Shown in pieces: positions 63,148 through 64,000 of a DNA stretch of 64,000 bases. A program made the position numbers and the translations under genes. The DNA comes from Variovorax beijingensis (GTDB lineage: Bacteria; Pseudomonadota; Gammaproteobacteria; Burkholderiales; Burkholderiaceae_C): the NCBI RefSeq assembly GCF_003951285.1, contig NZ_RXFQ01000011.1, forward strand, positions 124,001 through 188,000, in the 5' to 3' direction. Below the pieces are notes generated by a model. That model did not search any database. It saw only the letters and a program-made list of their open reading frames with translations, and had not been told where the DNA came from. How positions within the stretch are numbered: position 1 is the stretch's first letter; every line of letters starts with the position of its first letter.

Positions 63148-63528
63148 TTACTTCTTGGCAGCCTTCTTGGCGGGTGCGGCCTTCTTGGCCGGTGCTGCCT
63201 TCTTGGCTGCGGGCTTGGCTGCTGCGGCCATGTCGGCCTTGCGCTTTGCAGCCTTGGGGTCGATGGCGGCCTTGAACGCTGCGCCGGGCACGAACTTCGG
63301 CACCTTCTGCGCGGCGATCTTGATCTTGGCGCCGGCCTGGGGGTTGAAGCCGGTGCGTGCGGCGCGCGCCACTTGCTTGAAGGTTCCGAAGCCGATGAGC
63401 TGCACGGGGTCGCCCTTCTTCACTGCGGCGACGATGGAGCCGGTGACGGTTTCCAGGATGCGGGCGGCTTCGGCCTTGCTGACGTTGTGGGCGGTGGCGA
63501 TCTTTTCGACCAGTTCGATACGGTTCAC
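63148..63528 (-). CDS. hup: HU-type DNA-binding protein with Lys/Ala tail
   Basis: 126 residues. The first ~90 are an HU domain: NRIELVEKIATAHNVSKAEAARILETV, GDPVQLIGFGTFKQVARAARTGFNPQAG and KIKIAAQKVPKFVPG. The last ~35 are a PAKKA-type repeat tail (KPAAKKAAPAKKAAPAKK), as in long beta-proteobacterial and mycobacterial HU proteins; it adds non-specific DNA binding and compaction. The GTG start at 63528 is fixed by AAAGGA nine bases upstream; the frame runs on upstream without meaning. A terminator follows the gene. Confidence 0.95.
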   Translation of the reverse strand: MNRIELVEKIATAHNVSKAEAARILETVTGSIVAAVKKGDPVQLIGFGTFKQVARAARTGFNPQAGAKIKIAAQKVPKFVPGAAFKAAIDPKAAKRKADMAAAAKPAAKKAAPAKKAAPAKKAAKK

Positions 63529-63631
63529 TTGAAAAATTTCCTTTGGTTTGTTCTCGTCATGTTGCCAATGACGGCGCAGCGGCTGAGGCCGGCTGCAAGC
63601 GGCGCGGAGTGTAGCGCACGCGCGGCCGCCC

Positions 63632-64000
63632 TCAGGCCGAGGCCTTGATGGCATCCGTCAAAAACCGCACGAAGGCCTTGCCTGCGTCGGGCAGCGAGCG
63701 GCCTGCGAGCGTCTCGACTTCGAGGTGGCGCTCGTTCATTTCGCGGTCCTTCAGCGGGATGGCCACCAGGGCCTTCGACTTCAGCTGCGTGCGGATCGAC
63801 AGCTCGCCATAGAAGGCGATGGTGCCGCCACCCGCGGCCGCAAAGCTCACCAGCGCATTCGCATGGTTGCTCGACATGGCCTGCACGTACTGCAGCCCCT
63901 GCCGGCTGCAGCTGATGTCGAGCAGCTGCCGGATCGAGCTGTCCCGCGGTGGCAGGCCCAGCGGATAGGCCGCCACCTGGCGCAGCGAAAGCTGCCGCTG
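63632..64000 (-). CDS. LysR-family regulator, C-terminal part (5' end outside window)
   Basis: The last 122 codons of an effector domain: LSLRQVAAYPLGLPPRDSSIRQLLD and a stretch around ALVSFAAAGGGTIAFYG are the lobe I/II crossover of a LysR PBP domain. The stretch ends with the usual C-terminal helix (AGKAFVRFLTDAIKASA). The frame is open to the window edge, so the DNA-binding part and true start lie beyond 64000. The HU gene follows 103 bp downstream on the same strand. Confidence 0.85.
   Translation of the reverse strand, partial: QRQLSLRQVAAYPLGLPPRDSSIRQLLDISCSRQGLQYVQAMSSNHANALVSFAAAGGGTIAFYGELSIRTQLKSKALVAIPLKDREMNERHLEVETLAGRSLPDAGKAFVRFLTDAIKASA

Overview
The window is high-GC chromosomal DNA from a betaproteobacterium of the Comamonadaceae, most likely Variovorax or a close relative. 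The basis is protein style and gene content: a PhaM-type PHB-synthase activator, an HU protein with a lysine/alanine tail, the hemE-priA order, MocR and LysR regulators, a citrate symporter and many LysE exporters. I saw no rRNA, tRNA, CRISPR array or insertion sequence. Almost all of it is densely packed, strand-consistent operons.

Layout. (1) 1-9034, minus strand: a surface-polysaccharide operon, rfbBDAC for dTDP-L-rhamnose followed by three glycan-assembly genes; the glycosyltransferase end (1 to about 5.5 kb) is visibly less GC-rich than the rest. (2) 9035-10762: a promoter, a tandem glycine riboswitch with a readable two-state expression platform, and a D-amino-acid dehydrogenase gene. 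(3) 10789-14356, minus: a FIST-domain protein, PhaM and a MocR regulator. (4) 14461-21519, plus: a tight nine-gene operon divergent from MocR (three LysE exporters, one EamA exporter, an aminotransferase, and DJ-1, GST, PhzF and glyoxalase-like proteins), with three copies of a 9-bp operator motif between it and mocR. (5) 21553-25996: a decayed ClC channel gene, MltA, a small lipoprotein, a possible frameshifted exported ORF and a creatininase-family hydrolase. (6) 26246-32541: a complete pgaABCD operon for poly-beta-1,6-GlcNAc. (7) 32624-43949: an SDR, LysR and zinc-less quinone reductase-like group, GNAT, PQQ-type sugar dehydrogenase-like lipoprotein, AlaX editing protein, DsbD, a thioredoxin-fold protein, a citrate symporter and HemE. 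(8) 43950-53417: an AT-rich gap with two DnaA boxes, then priA, small membrane and periplasmic proteins, an AEC carrier, and the coupled set rep - lipoprotein - pldA, followed by nadE. (9) 53453-62027, minus: a TRAP-type solute-binding protein, a GGDEF-EAL protein, a dCache-PAS-GGDEF diguanylate cyclase and a hybrid histidine kinase. (10) 62181-64000: a LysR regulator, an HU gene and the end of another LysR gene.

How the parts fit. The rfb and pga operons point to a cell that builds rhamnose-containing glycan and a PNAG-type biofilm matrix. PNAG synthase is c-di-GMP-activated in E. coli, so the c-di-GMP operon 21 kb away is a plausible but unproven input. The candidates for something little described are the MocR-controlled nine-gene amino-compound export/modification operon, the solute-binding-protein/c-di-GMP operon, and the glycine riboswitch driving a D-amino-acid dehydrogenase.
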